From Delta-02 sp964513565 (lineage in GTDB: Bacteria > Desulfobacterota > Syntrophorhabdia > Syntrophorhabdales > Syntrophorhabdaceae), in NCBI GenBank assembly GCA_964513565.1, contig CAZENE010000025.1, positions 1-51,454 on the forward strand: 51,454 nt of DNA, read 5' to 3'. How positions within the stretch are numbered: the stretch's first letter is position 1; each line of letters opens with the position of its first letter. The notes beneath the pieces were generated by a model. That model worked only from the letters and a program-made list of their open reading frames with translations. It made no database searches and was not told the origin of the DNA. The translations under genes and the position numbers were made by a program. Shown in pieces: positions 39,608 through 47,944 of this stretch.

Positions 39608-40259
39608 ACCCACAGCGGATGCCTGCCTTGAGTCCCTGAAAGGCCTGACTTTCGCAGAGGTCCGGATCGATGCGATGGCGCATGCCGGTGCCGACGACAT
39701 CAGGAAAATATTTCGCCTGCCTGTGACGCTTGTTGCCACTTTCCGGCCCCAAGGGCCTAATCATGCAAAAGAGCTTATCCCTGGCGACGGTGTGAGAAAA
39801 GAACTGCTCATGGCGGCAATCGAGGCGGGTGCGAGCTATGTCGATATTGAGTTGGGGTCGGACAGGGCATACCGGGCGGGCCTCATAGCAAAAGCCAGGT
39901 CTATGAATTGCGAGGTCATCGTATCCGCACACATTTTTGACGGGACTCCCGGGACCGACGACCTTATTGCGATTGCGTCCCGCTGTTTCGATGAAGGCGC
40001 GGATATAGCCAAGATTGCTTGCATGGTCTCTTCGGAGGGGGATAATATACGGCTCCTTGGCCTCCTTATCAGGCCGGGCTTAACCGGAAGGACGGTCGTG
40101 ATAGGCATGGGTGAGAAGGGCAAGGTAACGCGCATCGCCGCCCCGCTCCTGGGAAGCCCGTTTACCTATGCATCGATTTCTGACGAAAAAAGAACAGCGG
40201 ACGGACAGATGGATATGTTGACTATGGAGCTCATTTTGAAGGCGTTGAAAGATGGATGA
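39585..40259 (+). CDS. aroD: 3-dehydroquinate dehydratase, type I
   Basis: TTG 39585, within the end of aroB, gives the expected start MICVSVYEPTADACLESL. The 224-residue barrel contains EVRIDAM, LVATFRPQGP, YVDIELGSD, VIVSAHIFDGTPG with the catalytic His, DIAKIACMV with the Schiff-base Lys, and IGMGEKGKVTRIAAPLLGSP. It removes water from 3-dehydroquinate to give 3-dehydroshikimate. The enzyme is slightly shorter than the E. coli form, as usual outside enterobacteria. It overlaps aroE by eight bases. Confidence 0.88.
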   Translation: MICVSVYEPTADACLESLKGLTFAEVRIDAMAHAGADDIRKIFRLPVTLVATFRPQGPNHAKELIPGDGVRKELLMAAIEAGASYVDIELGSDRAYRAGLIAKARSMNCEVIVSAHIFDGTPGTDDLIAIASRCFDEGADIAKIACMVSSEGDNIRLLGLLIRPGLTGRTVVIGMGEKGKVTRIAAPLLGSPFTYASISDEKRTADGQMDMLTMELILKALKDG

Positions 40260-41565
40260 TACTAAATTCTTTGCCGTAGCAGGAGATCCTATCCTGCACA
40301 GCAGGAGCCCCGAGATGTTCCGGGCCGCTTTCAGGGCCAGTTCCATGAATGCGGTCTATCTGCGCTTCGCCGGCTCGGCTGCGAATGAAATAGCGCGCAT
40401 GGCCCGAAGCATGCACATTCATGGTTTCAATATAACAGCGCCTTATAAGGAAAAGATCCTGCCCTTTCTCGATGATATGGATGAGGCTGCACGCAGGTCG
40501 GGCGCTGTCAATACTGTGATCCTCGATAAGGGTAAACTCGTGGGGTTCAACACGGATATTGAGGGTGTAAGGGAAGCCCTCCTCGGGCATGGCGTAGCGA
40601 TGGGCGGGAAAAAAGCCCTCATACTCGGGGCCGGGGGTGCTGCAAAAGCCGCGGCTCTCGCACTTGTCTCGCAAGGGGCCCGGGTCATACTCGTCAACCG
40701 TACGCTCGAAAGGGCCCAAGACATTGCGAGCGCCTTTTCCTGCAGGGCAGCCCCTGTGGAAGCCATACCGCAGGAAATGGACGGTGCCGATATTCTCATC
40801 TCCTGTATAAGCCTGGGCATGTCTATGGTCCCGCGCCACAGCCTCAGAAAAGATCTCGTCGTCCTCGACGCCCATTACCGTGAGGAAACCCCGCTGGTAC
40901 GGGACGCAAAGGCCAGGAAATGCACTGTGATAGATGGGAGGGAATGGCTTCTCTTCCAGGGCGCCTGCGCCTTCAGGCATTTCACCGGGCAGGAGCCCCC
41001 CGTTCTGGCGATGCGCAGCGCCCTGTACGGTGACGGGGAATGCCCGAGAAAGAACATTGCCCTTATCGGTTTCATGGGCACCGGCAAGTCCACGGTGGGC
41101 CGTCACCTGGCGGAAGGCCTGAAAATGACCCATATCGACATCGATGGTGAGATCGAGCGAAAGAACGCCTCTTCCATAACGGATATTTTCAAGACCCTGG
41201 GGGAAGGACCATTTCGCCGGATGGAGGAAAGGCAGATCGATGCTGCCGCGCGCATGTCAGGCAGGATAATCTCCTGCGGCGGCGGAGCAGTGCTCAACAC
41301 GGCGAGCATTGACAGGCTGAGATCGAGCGCCACCATCGTATGGCTCAATGCCGGAGTTGAGACAATATTGCAGCGTGTGGGCATCGACAGGTCGCGGCCG
41401 CTTCTCAACGTTCCGGACAGAAAAACTGAAATAGAAAAGATGCTCCGGGTAAGAACGGGCTATTATGCCCGGGCCTGTGACCTTGTTATCAACACCGATG
41501 AAAAAGAACCGGGGGAGATCGCAAAAAGGATATATGATGAAATTAATACATCCCTCGAACGTTAA
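40252..41565 (+). CDS. aroEK: Shikimate dehydrogenase-shikimate kinase fusion
   Basis: A two-domain protein. Residues 1-262 are AroE: AVAGDPILHSRSPEMF, GFNITAPYKEKI (catalytic Lys), GAVNTVI, VGFNTDIEGV, LILGAGGAAKAAALAL and NRTLERA for NADP. A short linker is followed by AroK from about 265: IALIGFMGTGKSTVGRHLAE (P-loop), IDIDGEIERK, FRRMEERQI, ISCGGGAVLN and RSRPLL. The fusion carries 3-dehydroshikimate through shikimate to shikimate 3-phosphate. Fused aroE-aroK genes occur in several anaerobic lineages. One oddity is FQGACAFRHFTGQ near 240, where AroE normally has Q-x3-AF with a following W; substrate residues are otherwise kept. Confidence 0.9.
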   Translation: MDDTKFFAVAGDPILHSRSPEMFRAAFRASSMNAVYLRFAGSAANEIARMARSMHIHGFNITAPYKEKILPFLDDMDEAARRSGAVNTVILDKGKLVGFNTDIEGVREALLGHGVAMGGKKALILGAGGAAKAAALALVSQGARVILVNRTLERAQDIASAFSCRAAPVEAIPQEMDGADILISCISLGMSMVPRHSLRKDLVVLDAHYREETPLVRDAKARKCTVIDGREWLLFQGACAFRHFTGQEPPVLAMRSALYGDGECPRKNIALIGFMGTGKSTVGRHLAEGLKMTHIDIDGEIERKNASSITDIFKTLGEGPFRRMEERQIDAAARMSGRIISCGGGAVLNTASIDRLRSSATIVWLNAGVETILQRVGIDRSRPLLNVPDRKTEIEKMLRVRTGYYARACDLVINTDEKEPGEIAKRIYDEINTSLER

Positions 41566-42793
41566 CGGGACCCTCATCGCGCCTTCATCGAAAAGCGTTA
41601 TGATACGGGCGGTCGCATCATCCCTACTCGCTGGCGGTGTATCCCGTCTTGCAAACCCGTCATTCTGCTCCGATTCTCTGGCGGCCCTCGGTATTGCGCG
41701 TGCCCTTGGGGCCCAGGTTCAAACCGGTAAAGGCGTTGTGTCAATAAGAGGCATCGACGGGTTCAGGGAAGACCGCGTCACGGATGGTGTCATCGACTGC
41801 GGCGAATCGGGTTTGTGCATGAGGATGTTTGCACCCATAGCCGGACTTTCCCGGCACAGGTTCTTTATCGAAGGTTCAGGATCATTGTGTTCGCGGCCGA
41901 TGAAAATGCTTGAGACCATATCCCTCCTGGGCTCGATATGCACGACGGCCGGGGGTTATCCTCCCGTGATAATTCAGGGTCCCATACGGGGCGGCTCTGT
42001 CTCTATCGATGGTTCGGAGAGTTCGCAGTTCCTGACGGGTTTACTTATGGCCGCCCCGCTGTGCCAGAACGATACCCGCATTGACGTCGCAGATCTGAAA
42101 AGCAAGCCCTATGTGCTCATGACCGTCGATCTCCTGAAGCGCTTCGGGATCGCCGTTGATCATGACAGGGAGCTGACATCGTTCAGTATCAGAGGAAATC
42201 AGCATTATAAGGCGCAGAGCCTTGCCATAGAAGGCGACTGGTCAGGCGCTGCGTTTCTCCTTGTGGCGGGAGCTGTTGCAGGTTCGGTGAGAGTTGAAGG
42301 ACTTAAGACGGATTCCTTTCAGGCTGATAGGGCCATTCTCGATGGCCTGATGCGGGCAGGTGTGATAGTTGAGACAAAAAACAAATATATTGTCGTGAAA
42401 CGAAGCGAACTGAATGCATTCGAGTTTAATGCCGAAGACTGTCCCGATCTCGTTCCTCCCCTTGCAGCGCTGGCGGTGCACTGCACGGGAAAAAGCGTTA
42501 TTTATGGCATCGAGCGTTTGAAACACAAGGAGAGCAACCGCGCTCTGACAGTTGCCTCAGAATTTTCGAAGCTGGGGGTCAGAGTGGAGCTTCTGCCTGA
42601 CAGGATGGAAATTTACGGGACGAAGCCAGCCGGCAACCGCGTGGATTCGCATAATGACCACAGGATAGCCATGGCCTGTGCGGTGGCCGCGCTTGGCGGA
42701 TCGGGTCCGGTTTTGATCGAGCGCTCCGGGGCTGTGGCGAAATCATACCCCCGTTTCTTTGAAGACCTGGATTCCATAAAGGTGGTGTCTTAA
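41534..42793 (+). CDS. aroA: 3-phosphoshikimate 1-carboxyvinyltransferase (EPSP synthase)
   Basis: ATG 41534 (or 41537) follows AAAAAGGA and overlaps the end of the kinase gene. About 419 residues, two-lobed. Motifs: IAPSSKSVMIRAVA, DCGESGLCMRMFAPIAG, SLCSRPMKML, SSQFLTGLLMAAPLC, EGDWSGAAFLL, CPDLVPPLAALAVH, RLKHKESNRA and NDHRIAMACAVA. It joins PEP to shikimate 3-phosphate. The usual NAGT motif at the phosphate site is GESGL here, as in class II-like or archaeal-type enzymes, and this may affect glyphosate sensitivity. The stop touches the aroC start. Confidence 0.9.
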   Translation: MMKLIHPSNVNGTLIAPSSKSVMIRAVASSLLAGGVSRLANPSFCSDSLAALGIARALGAQVQTGKGVVSIRGIDGFREDRVTDGVIDCGESGLCMRMFAPIAGLSRHRFFIEGSGSLCSRPMKMLETISLLGSICTTAGGYPPVIIQGPIRGGSVSIDGSESSQFLTGLLMAAPLCQNDTRIDVADLKSKPYVLMTVDLLKRFGIAVDHDRELTSFSIRGNQHYKAQSLAIEGDWSGAAFLLVAGAVAGSVRVEGLKTDSFQADRAILDGLMRAGVIVETKNKYIVVKRSELNAFEFNAEDCPDLVPPLAALAVHCTGKSVIYGIERLKHKESNRALTVASEFSKLGVRVELLPDRMEIYGTKPAGNRVDSHNDHRIAMACAVAALGGSGPVLIERSGAVAKSYPRFFEDLDSIKVVS

Positions 42794-43828
42794 ATGAATA
42801 GTTTTGGCCGTTTATTCAGGGTAAGCATATTTGGCGAATCTCACGGGGAACTGGTCGGTATCCTCATCGACGGCTGCCCGGCGGGGCTTGTGCTGACGAA
42901 GAGCGAATTTACTCCCGATCTCGAAAGAAGAAAGAGCGGGGCAAAGGGAACGACACGCCGGAGGGAGCCCGACGTACCCCTCATAAAAACAGGCGTCATG
43001 AATGGCAGAACCACCGGTGCACCGATCCTGATCACTTTCAAGAATACAGATATTGATCCGGGCGCATATGAACATATCCGATATTTGCCGAGACCGGGCC
43101 ACGCAGATCTTGCTGCCTTCAAAAAATACGGCGGGTTTAACGATTACCGCGGCGGAGGGCACTTTTCCGGCAGACTGACAGTGGGGCTGGTTGCCGCAGG
43201 GGTGATCGCCAGAAAACTCATCGAACCGGTACGGGTCGAAGCTGAGGTTGTCGAGGTCGGCGGGTCACGGGATATCGAGAAAACAATTGATGATGCCCTG
43301 CACGAGAAAGACTCGGTGGGAGGAATTCTTGTCTGCACGGTTGCTGGATTGCCTGTTGGGCTTGGCGAGCCCTTTTTTGATTCCGTCGAGTCCCTCATAA
43401 GCCATATGGTCTTCTCTGTACCGGCCGTAAAAGGCATCGAATTCGGGGCGGGTTTTGCGGGAAGTGCCATGCGGGGAAGCGATTATAACGATGTGATCGT
43501 CGACCCGGAGGGCCGGACAAGGACGAACAACGCGGGGGGCATCAACGGGGGGCTCACGAACGGCAACGACATCGTCTTCAGGGTAGCTGTGAGGCCTACC
43601 GCAAGCATTCCCCGAACCCAGTCCACCATTGACCTGAAAAGCGGCGAGATTGCGAAGCTTTCCATAGAAGGAAGGCACGATGCGTGTATAGCGCTGCGCA
43701 TGCCGGTCATTATCGAAGCGGTCACAGCGATCGTCCTGGCCGATCTATTGTTCATACATAACAGGTTATGGACAGTCGAAGGGGCGGCGCCGCGGATCCC
43801 GGTGCCGGGAGGTGCGACTCATGGATGA
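42794..43828 (+). CDS. aroC: Chorismate synthase
   Basis: It begins at the base after the aroA stop. AroC converts EPSP to chorismate and needs reduced FMN, though without net redox. The 344 residues show FGRLFRVSIFGESHGELVG, RRKSGAKGTTRREPD, YLPRPGHADLAAFKKYGG, YRGGGHFSGRLTVGLVAAG, GIEFGAGFAGSAMRGSDYND, NNAGGINGGLTNGNDIVFRV and EGRHDACIALRMPVI. All FMN- and substrate-binding segments are present. The length is slightly below the usual 360. Confidence 0.92.
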   Translation: MNSFGRLFRVSIFGESHGELVGILIDGCPAGLVLTKSEFTPDLERRKSGAKGTTRRREPDVPLIKTGVMNGRTTGAPILITFKNTDIDPGAYEHIRYLPRPGHADLAAFKKYGGFNDYRGGGHFSGRLTVGLVAAGVIARKLIEPVRVEAEVVEVGGSRDIEKTIDDALHEKDSVGGILVCTVAGLPVGLGEPFFDSVESLISHMVFSVPAVKGIEFGAGFAGSAMRGSDYNDVIVDPEGRTRTNNAGGINGGLTNGNDIVFRVAVRPTASIPRTQSTIDLKSGEIAKLSIEGRHDACIALRMPVIIEAVTAIVLADLLFIHNRLWTVEGAAPRIPVPGGATHG

Positions 43829-44885
43829 ACATCTGAGCGAAATACGAAAAAAGATCGACCTGGTCGATTATGAGATCATGAAGCTTTTGAACCAGCGGAT
43901 GGAGCTCTCAATGAGATCGAGAAAACTCAAAAGCAGGATCACTGACCCCGGCCGTGAAGAAGAAGTGTTTTCGAATGTGAAGCGTTTCGCACGGCCTCTC
44001 GTGACGGCCGGGTTCTCCGAGAGACTTTATCGTGAGATCATTAGTGAGAGTAAGAACGTTCAGGACAAGCCATTCAAGATCATCGGCTTCCAGGGAGAAC
44101 ATGGCGCATACAGCGAGGTTGCAGCGTTGAAGCATGATACTTCCCTCATACCCATCCCCTGCGTTGAGTTCGCGGAAGTTTTCGAAGCTATTGCCGACAG
44201 GGAGCTCGATTTCGGGATCGTGCCCGTGGAAAATTCTCTCGAAGGCGCAATTACACCGGTAATAGATCTTCTCCTTGAAACGGACCTGAAAATAGTGGGG
44301 GAGATCAGTCTGCCGATCCGCCATTGCCTTCTTACTTTGCCCGAAACAGATCGTCGCGACATTAAGATCGTTGCATCTCATCCCCAGGCCCTCGCACAAT
44401 GCCGTAATTTCATCGCAAAAAATAAACTACAGACCCATCCCTCGTATGACACGGCAGGGGCCGCAAAAGTATTATCCGAACGCCGTTTCCCGTCTGCAGG
44501 CGTTTTAGCGAGCGAGCTCTGTGCCGAACTCTACAATTTGAAAATCGTGGAACACGACATAGCAGATCACCCATCGAATACGACAAGGTTCGTCATGCTG
44601 GCCCGCGAGGCCGATACGAATCCGGGTAATAAGTGCTCCGTCACCTTTTCGATAAAACACGAGGCCGGAACCCTGTTTCACATACTGAAAATGTTCTCAG
44701 ATGCCGGGATCAACCTTACGCGCATAGAATCACGACCAGTAAGGGATGATTCCCGCCAATATGCGTTCCTCCTCGATTTTGAGGGAAATGCAGACGATGA
44801 ACCGGTCAGGGCATCGATAAAGCATTTACGGGCTATTGCACTGACATTCAGACTTCTTGGATGCTATAGAGGGGGGTTACAATGA
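43821..44885 (+). CDS. pheA: Bifunctional chorismate mutase/prephenate dehydratase
   Basis: ATG 43821 follows GGGAGG and overlaps the aroC end. Residues 1-85 are an AroQ-type mutase (LSEIRKKIDLVDYEIMKLLN, RMELSMRSRKLKSRI). Residues 92-270 are the dehydratase (IGFQGEHGAYSEVAALKHD, GIVPVENSLEGAITPVIDLL, HPQALAQCRNFI, DTAGAAK and SNTTRFVML with the catalytic Thr). The C-terminus is an ACT domain (TLFHILKMFSDAGINLTRIE, ESRP) that senses phenylalanine. It makes phenylpyruvate from chorismate. Feedback by Phe complements the leader attenuator. Confidence 0.92.
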   Translation: MDEHLSEIRKKIDLVDYEIMKLLNQRMELSMRSRKLKSRITDPGREEEVFSNVKRFARPLVTAGFSERLYREIISESKNVQDKPFKIIGFQGEHGAYSEVAALKHDTSLIPIPCVEFAEVFEAIADRELDFGIVPVENSLEGAITPVIDLLLETDLKIVGEISLPIRHCLLTLPETDRRDIKIVASHPQALAQCRNFIAKNKLQTHPSYDTAGAAKVLSERRFPSAGVLASELCAELYNLKIVEHDIADHPSNTTRFVMLAREADTNPGNKCSVTFSIKHEAGTLFHILKMFSDAGINLTRIESRPVRDDSRQYAFLLDFEGNADDEPVRASIKHLRAIALTFRLLGCYRGGLQ

Positions 44886-45655
44886 AAATCGTTATTCTGG
44901 GTATGGGGCACATGGGTTCCTGGCTTGCCAGAGAGCTCTCGAAACATAATGACCTTGCCATCTTCGATACGGACCGGGTAAAATTGAAACCGTTTTCCGA
45001 CGCGTTCATTTTGGACGGCCTTGACGGGATCGAGGCCTTCGGCCCGGAACTGCTTATCAACGCAGTTGCTCTGCAAAATACCGTCCCGGTCTTTGACGAA
45101 GCCCTTAAATATGTGCCGAATGGCTGTATTATCAGTGACATGGCGTCAATAAAAGGGTCTCTTGATGAGTATTACGTGCACAGCGGGTTTAAATTTGTGT
45201 CGGTCCATCCCATGTTCGGCCCGACGTTTGCCGATATGGACGCGCTCAAGGGAGAAAGCGTCATTATCATAAGTGAATCTCATCCTGAAGGGAAGGCTTT
45301 TGCGCGGAGCTTTTTTGAACGTCTGGGGGTAACCATCTTCGAATATTCCTTCGCCGAGCATGACAGGATGATGGCGTATTCATTGACGCTTCCCTTCATT
45401 TCCTCCATGGCCTTTGCGTCATGCGTTGACCGGAGCGCCGTACCGGGGACGACTTTCGCGAAGCATATGAAGATAGCGAAAGGGCTTCTGTCGGAAGACG
45501 ACAGCCTTCTCGGGGAAGTGCTCTTCAACGCCTACTCCGTACCGGAGCTTGACAGGGTGACAGCGATGATGGAATATTTGAAACATATTATACAGGGAAG
45601 GGACCATGAGGTGCTCAGTGACTTCCTGGATAAATTGCGCAAGAATATCGCCTGA
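44882..45655 (+). CDS. tyrA: Prephenate dehydrogenase
   Basis: It overlaps pheA by four bases (ATGA). The 257 residues have the NAD-binding start IVILGMGHMGSWLARELS, then LLINAVALQNTVPVFDE, DMASIKGSLDEYY and FVSVHPMFGPTFADMD with the catalytic His, followed by a helical dimer domain. It oxidises prephenate to 4-hydroxyphenylpyruvate on the way to tyrosine. There is no fused mutase or ACT domain. It is the last gene of the aro part. Confidence 0.88.
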   Translation: MKIVILGMGHMGSWLARELSKHNDLAIFDTDRVKLKPFSDAFILDGLDGIEAFGPELLINAVALQNTVPVFDEALKYVPNGCIISDMASIKGSLDEYYVHSGFKFVSVHPMFGPTFADMDALKGESVIIISESHPEGKAFARSFFERLGVTIFEYSFAEHDRMMAYSLTLPFISSMAFASCVDRSAVPGTTFAKHMKIAKGLLSEDDSLLGEVLFNAYSVPELDRVTAMMEYLKHIIQGRDHEVLSDFLDKLRKNIA

Positions 45656-45728
45656 TCCCGATTACCGCCAGTACGGCCGGGATGGGCGTTTTAGCCGCCT
45701 GCCTGAAAGACAGGAATCGACTAAATTA

Positions 45729-45757
45729 TTGACACCGTTCATGAAAAAAAGTAGGCT
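45729..45757 (+). promoter_or_regulatory. Candidate trp promoter
   Basis: TTGACA (45729-45734) is perfect. Seventeen bases on, TAGGCT (45752-45757) is a weak -10. Transcription would start near 45764, 27 bases before the leader peptide. It allows trp expression independent of the aro genes. Confidence 0.45.
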
Positions 45758-45790
45758 TTATCCATGATTAGTTTTTCCAGCCAGAAAATA

Positions 45791-45820
45791 ATGTTGAACA
45801 TTTGGTGGTGGGGTAGCTAA
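45791..45820 (+). CDS. trpL: Trp leader peptide
   Basis: A nine-residue peptide, MLNIWWWGS, with three consecutive Trp codons (45803-45811). It ends in TAA at 45818-45820, two bases before the segment that forms the antiterminator. Stalling at the Trp codons when charged tRNA-Trp is scarce would free that segment. The ribosome site is weak. Confidence 0.85.
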   Translation: MLNIWWWGS

Positions 45821-45821
45821 A

Positions 45822-45898
45822 GCTATCCCGTGACGGGCAGGCCGTTTAAGCTTGCGGGGATAGCGATCCCCGGGGCTTAAGCGGCCTTTTTGTTTTTT
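45822..45898 (+). terminator. Trp attenuator (antiterminator and terminator)
   Basis: GGCCGTTTAAGC (45840-45851) pairs with GCTTAAGCGGCC (45875-45886), one wobble, with an inner GGGGA/TCCCC stem and a T-rich run to 45898. The upstream GCTATCCC (45822-45829) can pair with GGGATAGC (45857-45864) as antiterminator. CCCG/CGGG nearby gives the alternative stem used when translation is complete. Confidence 0.85.
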
Positions 45899-45948
45899 GC
45901 CGCTTTGAGAATTCCCTGGTGTCTTCTTAAAGCGGCTTTTTTATTTTT
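45899..45948 (+). terminator. Second terminator directly after the trp attenuator
   Basis: GCCGCTTT (45899-45906) pairs perfectly with AAAGCGGC (45929-45936), followed by TTTTTTATTTTT. It lies between the attenuator and trpE, which starts at 45961. A tandem terminator in this position could tighten or layer the control. Its stem shares the GCCGCTT sequence with the first terminator, so alternative pairing between them is possible. Confidence 0.65.
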
Positions 45949-45960
45949 AAGGGAGGTTGA

Positions 45961-47391
45961 ATGTACCCATCGTTGGAACAATTTAGGGAACTATCAAAGA
46001 AGTACAACAGGATCACGGTCTATAAGGAGACAGACGGGGACATGGATACCCCGGTATCGATCCTCTCCCGGCTTCTTTCACTGGACAGGGCGATCCTCCT
46101 GGAAAGCGCGAAAGAAAGCAAGGTCTACAGCAGGTTTTCATTTCTTGCTTTCGATATCAGGGAGAAACTTCTTTTGAGGGAAGACGGTCTTTACAGCAAT
46201 GGAAGGCGTCTTGGGGACATCGCGTACCTGGAGGAGATACTTCTCCAAAACAGGAACGCACCTCTTGAGGGTTTCGGCGATTTCTCGGGTGGCTACGCAG
46301 GGTATCTCAACTTCGGGTTCGTCGGGCAATGCAATATCTTGCGGCAGCCCCTCGTCCATAAAGACCCTTATACCGGGGCGCTGTATCTCGTGGAAAAGTT
46401 CTGCGTCTACGACAACTACACGAACAGGCTCTACATTGCGCTGTCAAAAAAGATCGACGGCAGTATCCCCCCGGAAGGGATCTATGAAATGATCGGGGAA
46501 GAACTTGACAGGTCCGAAAGGGAGTTCAAAGGCCTGTCGATGGTGCGTCCCATGCCGATCGACCCTGCCGTCACGCGAAATATCCCCAGACAAAGATTCA
46601 TGGAAAAGGTGCTGGACATCAAGAAGATGATCGAGGAAGGCGAGGCAATACAGGTGGTCCTCAGCGATTATCTGGAAATAGAGAACCTGGACCCCTTCCA
46701 ATTCTACCGCAACTTGAGAAAGATCAACCCGTCGCCGTACATGTTCTTTATCAAGGATGGAAACACGTCTATAGTCGGGTCAAGCCCGGAGGTGCATTTG
46801 AGGATCCGGGGCAATACGGCGTACTTGCGGCCCATAGCCGGCACAAGGCCCCGCGGCGGGCCCGAAACCATAGGGGATACCGCCAGAAAGCTTACGGAAG
46901 ATGAAAAGGAGAGGTCCGAGCATCTCATGCTTGTCGATCTGGCACGCAACGACCTGTCGAGGATCTGCCGCGCAGGGAGTGTCAGCGTGGAAAGTTTCAT
47001 GGAACCGGAGGTGTATTCCCACGTAGTTCACCTGGTCTCCCAGGTGAAGGGGGAACTGAAAGATAATTCCGATGTGATCGAAGCCATTACCCAGACATTT
47101 CCGGCAGGCACAGTTTCAGGAGCGCCCAAAACACGGGCCATAGAGATCATCGACGAACTCGAGGACAATCCGCGGGGCATTTACGCAGGGTGCACGGGAT
47201 ACATTGGATTCAATGGAAATGTCGATATGGCGATCACTATCAGGACCGCCGTGTTCAACGGGTTCAAGGCCCGGCTGCAGGCAGGTGCCGGTATTGTCTA
47301 TGACAGTGTACCGGAGAAAGAGTACCAGGAAGTCATGAGCAAGCTTAAGGCCTTGCTGCGATCAGGAGGTATCGATGATAGCGCTTATTGA
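45961..47391 (+). CDS. trpE: Anthranilate synthase component I
   Basis: AGGGAGG precedes the ATG by four bases. The 476-residue chorismate-using subunit has RAILLESAKESKVYSRFSFL, which includes the LLES tryptophan-feedback motif, then SGGYAGYLNF, QVVLSDYLEI, INPSPYMFFI, SSPEVHLRI, RPIAGTRPRG, EHLMLVDLARNDLSR, FPAGTVSGAPKTRAIEIIDE and GAGIVYDSVPEKEYQE. It forms anthranilate from chorismate with ammonia from TrpG. Control is by both attenuation and feedback. It overlaps trpG by 17 bases. Confidence 0.93.
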   Translation: MYPSLEQFRELSKKYNRITVYKETDGDMDTPVSILSRLLSLDRAILLESAKESKVYSRFSFLAFDIREKLLLREDGLYSNGRRLGDIAYLEEILLQNRNAPLEGFGDFSGGYAGYLNFGFVGQCNILRQPLVHKDPYTGALYLVEKFCVYDNYTNRLYIALSKKIDGSIPPEGIYEMIGEELDRSEREFKGLSMVRPMPIDPAVTRNIPRQRFMEKVLDIKKMIEEGEAIQVVLSDYLEIENLDPFQFYRNLRKINPSPYMFFIKDGNTSIVGSSPEVHLRIRGNTAYLRPIAGTRPRGGPETIGDTARKLTEDEKERSEHLMLVDLARNDLSRICRAGSVSVESFMEPEVYSHVVHLVSQVKGELKDNSDVIEAITQTFPAGTVSGAPKTRAIEIIDELEDNPRGIYAGCTGYIGFNGNVDMAITIRTAVFNGFKARLQAGAGIVYDSVPEKEYQEVMSKLKALLRSGGIDDSAY

Positions 47392-47944
47392 TAATTATGA
47401 TTCCTTTACATTCAACATCTATGACTATCTGATGAAATTCGCCGATATCCGGGTCTTCCAGAACACGGACAGCATCGAGGCCCTCAAAGCCTTGAGCCCG
47501 GACGGGATCGTTGTCTCGCCGGGTCCGTCCCATCCCTGCCGTTCACTTCTCAGCCTCGACGCCATCGGGCATTTCAAGGGGAAGGTCCCTATCCTCGGCA
47601 TATGCCTCGGCATGCAGGCCATCGCATATGAATCCGGCAGCACGGTACGGAAGGCACGAAGGATCATGCACGGCAAGGTGGACACTATGGACAATTCCGG
47701 TGGACTGCTCTTTAAGGGGATAGGAAAGACATTCCCGGCAGTGCGGTACCATTCGCTTGTTGTGGAGAACGATAAAAGTCAGTTTCGCGTCTGCGCGGTT
47801 TCACAAAGCGATGGCGAGATCATGGCCATTGAGGATACAGACCTCAGGCTCTTCGGTCTCCAGTTCCATCCCGAATCGTACGCGACGCAACACGGCATAA
47901 CATTCATAGAAAATTTTGTGGGGGTTTGTAATGGAAATGCTTGA
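47375..47944 (+). CDS. trpG: Anthranilate synthase component II (glutamine amidotransferase)
   Basis: A 189-residue class I amidotransferase: IDNYDSFTFNIYDYL, VVSPGPSHPC, GICLGMQAIAYESG with the nucleophilic Cys, RYHSLVVE, and LQFHPESYAT with the catalytic His-Glu pair. It hydrolyses glutamine and passes ammonia to TrpE. It is not fused to trpD, unlike in enterobacteria. The stop lies inside the trpD start region. Confidence 0.93.
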   Translation: MIALIDNYDSFTFNIYDYLMKFADIRVFQNTDSIEALKALSPDGIVVSPGPSHPCRSLLSLDAIGHFKGKVPILGICLGMQAIAYESGSTVRKARRIMHGKVDTMDNSGGLLFKGIGKTFPAVRYHSLVVENDKSQFRVCAVSQSDGEIMAIEDTDLRLFGLQFHPESYATQHGITFIENFVGVCNGNA

